DNA of 64,000 bases from Candidatus Poribacteria bacterium (GTDB taxonomy: Bacteria > Poribacteria > WGA-4E > PCPOR2b): assembly GCA_022822005.1 (NCBI GenBank), contig JAJECO010000086.1:26832-90831 (forward strand). The letters run 5' to 3'. Position 1 is the first letter of the stretch. Each line of letters starts with the position of its first letter. Both the position numbers and the translations under genes were made by a program. This document shows positions 62,239 to 64,000 of this stretch, piece by piece. The notes beneath the pieces are model-generated. The model searched no databases. It had not been told where the DNA came from and saw only the letters and a list, made by a program, of their open reading frames with translations.

Positions 62239-63663
62239 TCATATTCTGTTTCTTGCCAATCTCCTGGTATCTGGTTTGGTGCAAAGTTCATAGACTAACT
62301 GTTCTAAGATACACTCTGGATCTAATTGACTGCTCTTGAGTTGTACATCCGCCTCCAGGGTTTGCTCCAATCCTTGGATTAACTCGTCTGTGTTAAAAAA
62401 AGGAATAGCTTGGACTACTTTATAAGCAGCATAGGGATTCTGCTTGAGGAGATTGACCTGCGCTGCATGTGGTAGATTTTTCGACATTTTCTCGGCGAGT
62501 GGCTTGAAAACGTTATCTGCAAAACTCTGATAATTCATTCGATCCACTGTCGGTTTTAGTTCTCCGCACTCAGCAAGCAGTTTTGCTTGAAGGGTGAGCC
62601 TGATTTGCCGTGCGATCAGTGCGTTGACTTTGATCGGTGGCTCCCCGCTCTCTAGCACACTGTGGAGGCTGGATAACGCTTGGGAAACGGATCTTTTTCC
62701 AAGTGCATCCGTAAGTGCAAAGATGTTTTCAAAACTGCTCTGGGCGATGACGGTTTCTATATCCCGTTCGTCGATCCGGGTCTTCTCACCAACAAAAGCG
62801 ATTATCTTTTCGATGGCTTCAGCAATCAGGTGCATGTCGTTTCCTGTCCGACTTTGAAGAAGATTAAAGGCATTGGGAGAAATCTTCTTCCCAAATGTTT
62901 CGAGCTTTCTGGATACACCTTGGTAAACCCGATCTTGCTGACCTGATCGCGCGGGTTCCAACGACGCAAACGAGGCATACCTGCCGACACGACTTATTAA
63001 TTTAACGAGCCGGCTTCGCCCATCCACATTTCCTTTAACTGTAAAAATGAGTACGCTTTCTTTGGGTAGCTCCCCACCCAGCCACTCAATCAGGATTTCG
63101 GTGTCGTCGACGGCGCCCGATATGTGCTGAAAATCATCAATCTGAGCGGTAATTTGCGGCAAGTCGCGAAGAAATTCAAGATCTTCAGGACTCAACCCGC
63201 CTTCGTTTTCCTCGATGAGGTCGCTGATGGCTTCTCTAAAGTCGGTATTCTCATCAGCAATGTCCTGTGCCGAAACGCCCAAGACCTTCACCATCAATGC
63301 GATTGCCTTCCGCGGATTCCCCTCTTCGGCAGCTTCTGCTGCGTTTTCTATTATCTCCGGCGATGATGGTCCCTTCTGTCTCTTGAATACTGTAGCCTCA
63401 TTCACAACAACAACACGCCAATCTGCTATTACTGGGTAGACCTCCACTGCACTGAGAATATCGCGCATCGAAACCTCCGCGCCGTCCAGGTGATTCAGGT
63501 TAAAATCTCGAGTCTCAGGGGACAGAAGATTCTCAAGCATCTGCTTGAGGGTGGTCTCTACTAGAAACTGTTCTTCGCCACACAGCAGGTACACGGGGCG
63601 TATCTTCCCAGCTTGGATCTCTTTAACAATGTTCGGAGTCGTGGCTCGTGCTTGTTGTCTCAT
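62239..63663 (-). CDS. holA: DNA polymerase III subunit delta, with an unusually long insertion
   Basis: A 474-residue delta subunit, the clamp-loader subunit that opens the beta clamp. The N-terminal fold (PVYLLCGEEQFLVETTLKQML, FNLNHLDGAEVSMRDILSAVEVYPVIADWRVVVVNEA) and the later delta-specific segments (IFTVKGNVDGRSRLVKLI, AFNLLQSRTGNDMHLIAEAIEKIIAFVGE, ENIFALTDALGKRSVSQALSSLHSVL, LIARQIRLTLQAKLLAECG) match HolA. An acidic insertion of about 80-90 residues (about residues 97-180) interrupts the first domain; typical HolA is 330-350 residues. AGGAT lies about 10 nt before ATG (63663), chosen over 63705. Confidence 0.88.
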   Translation of the reverse strand: MRQQARATTPNIVKEIQAGKIRPVYLLCGEEQFLVETTLKQMLENLLSPETRDFNLNHLDGAEVSMRDILSAVEVYPVIADWRVVVVNEATVFKRQKGPSSPEIIENAAEAAEEGNPRKAIALMVKVLGVSAQDIADENTDFREAISDLIEENEGGLSPEDLEFLRDLPQITAQIDDFQHISGAVDDTEILIEWLGGELPKESVLIFTVKGNVDGRSRLVKLISRVGRYASFASLEPARSGQQDRVYQGVSRKLETFGKKISPNAFNLLQSRTGNDMHLIAEAIEKIIAFVGEKTRIDERDIETVIAQSSFENIFALTDALGKRSVSQALSSLHSVLESGEPPIKVNALIARQIRLTLQAKLLAECGELKPTVDRMNYQSFADNVFKPLAEKMSKNLPHAAQVNLLKQNPYAAYKVVQAIPFFNTDELIQGLEQTLEADVQLKSSQLDPECILEQLVYELCTKPDTRRLARNRI

Positions 63664-63800
63664 GGAAATCGGATCCTGATATTTTGTGGAAAAAATGATG
63701 AGCAAATGACCATGCGCCGTCAGGCAGCACTGTTCGGAGTTTGGTCTGAATCTTGGTCATATCCGGGAAAATTGCAACGTTGCGCAACGCAACGGACACA

Positions 63801-64000
63801 CTATTTTGCGCGGTCGGGAAATCTTAGAAACCGCTTTGCATTTTCGCCCATAATGGCGTCATATTCGTTCTCGTGTAGATCGGGCAACAACTCCTTGAGG
63901 ATGCCGGTCAGCTGGCCGTACCCGGGGGCTTCCAAGATCCACGGGAAATCGGTCGCCCACATCAGCCGTTTGGCGCCGAAAAGATCGAGGACTCGCTGAT
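63801..64000 (-). CDS. Amidohydrolase family protein, 5' partial
   Basis: The last ~66 residues of an amidohydrolase-2-type TIM barrel. The frame runs off the right edge with no start, and ends at a TAG read on the minus strand from 63803-63801. Segment FGAKRLMWATDFPWILEA carries the conserved metal-binding Asp (TDFP) of the C-terminal region, and a helix with NAKRFLRF follows. It would hydrolyse a C-O or C-N bond or decarboxylate an aromatic acid. Substrate unknown. Confidence 0.85.
   Translation of the reverse strand, partial: QRVLDLFGAKRLMWATDFPWILEAPGYGQLTGILKELLPDLHENEYDAIMGENAKRFLRFPDRAK

Overview
The window reads as a chromosomal segment of a Gram-negative-type bacterium with many extracytoplasmic lipoproteins, an outer-membrane barrel candidate and Tat export. 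The gene content is seven Gfo/Idh/MocA oxidoreductases, six enolase-superfamily (mandelate racemase/muconate lactonizing) sugar-acid enzymes, PhyH- and TauD-type dioxygenases, a LamG protein and a PQQ-like propeller. This mix suggests an uncultured heterotroph of the Poribacteria or a related lineage. That assignment is inference from gene content; there is no rRNA, tRNA or other phylogenetic marker in the window. No phage, plasmid or CRISPR is seen, and no intact insertion sequence.

Layout. 1-4.3 kb: end of a quinone-reductase-like MDR gene, a Gfo/Idh/MocA dehydrogenase, an aminotransferase and a truncated-looking membrane protein. 4.6-10 kb: an extracytoplasmic redox cluster made of a Ycf48-like seven-repeat lipoprotein, a TlpA-like thioredoxin lipoprotein, a peroxiredoxin-like lipoprotein whose frame crosses an in-frame TGA followed by a bSECIS-like hairpin (a very likely selenoprotein), a Tat-exported DUF362 protein, a small Cys-tailed lipoprotein and a beta-barrel candidate. 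10-10.4 kb: a repeat-containing non-coding stretch that ends in a very strong terminator. 10.4-20.9 kb: sugar-acid catabolism (four enolase-superfamily enzymes including an L-rhamnonate-dehydratase-like one, a 2-hydroxyacid dehydrogenase, an aldo/keto reductase, a TauD dioxygenase, Gfo/Idh/MocA, and a sugar isomerase/epimerase TIM barrel). 21-25 kb: a TPR lytic transglycosylase and a sodium:solute symporter.

25.4-34.5 kb: a dehydrogenase, a YegS-like lipid kinase, a divergent enolase-superfamily protein, a PQQ-like propeller, Ppx/GppA, and a membrane-anchored peptidase-MA metalloprotease with TPRs. 34.5-44.5 kb: a minus-strand block of PhyH, VOC, dehydrogenase and cupin genes, a second dehydrogenase, a two-component flavin monooxygenase pair, an epimerase, a Rieske ferredoxin and a further enolase-superfamily enzyme. 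44.7-49.3 kb: glpK behind a clear promoter, then a histidine kinase and an NtrC-type regulator. 49.5-64 kb: a CocE-like hydrolase, a CNNM/CorC-like membrane protein, a dehydrogenase, a RimI-like acetyltransferase, an exported SAM hydrolase (DUF62), a LamG protein, a dehydrogenase, a rifampin-phosphotransferase-like enzyme, nadA, a cold-shock gene with a long leader, a small membrane protein, an enlarged holA and the end of an amidohydrolase.

The genes work mainly as a catabolic repertoire for oxidised or methylated sugars and sugar acids: uptake by the symporter, redox by Gfo/Idh, AKR and hydroxyacid enzymes, dehydration or epimerisation by enolase-superfamily enzymes, and oxidative attack by PhyH, TauD and flavin enzymes. 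The most distinctive item is the selenocysteine-containing envelope redox module at 5.7-10 kb.
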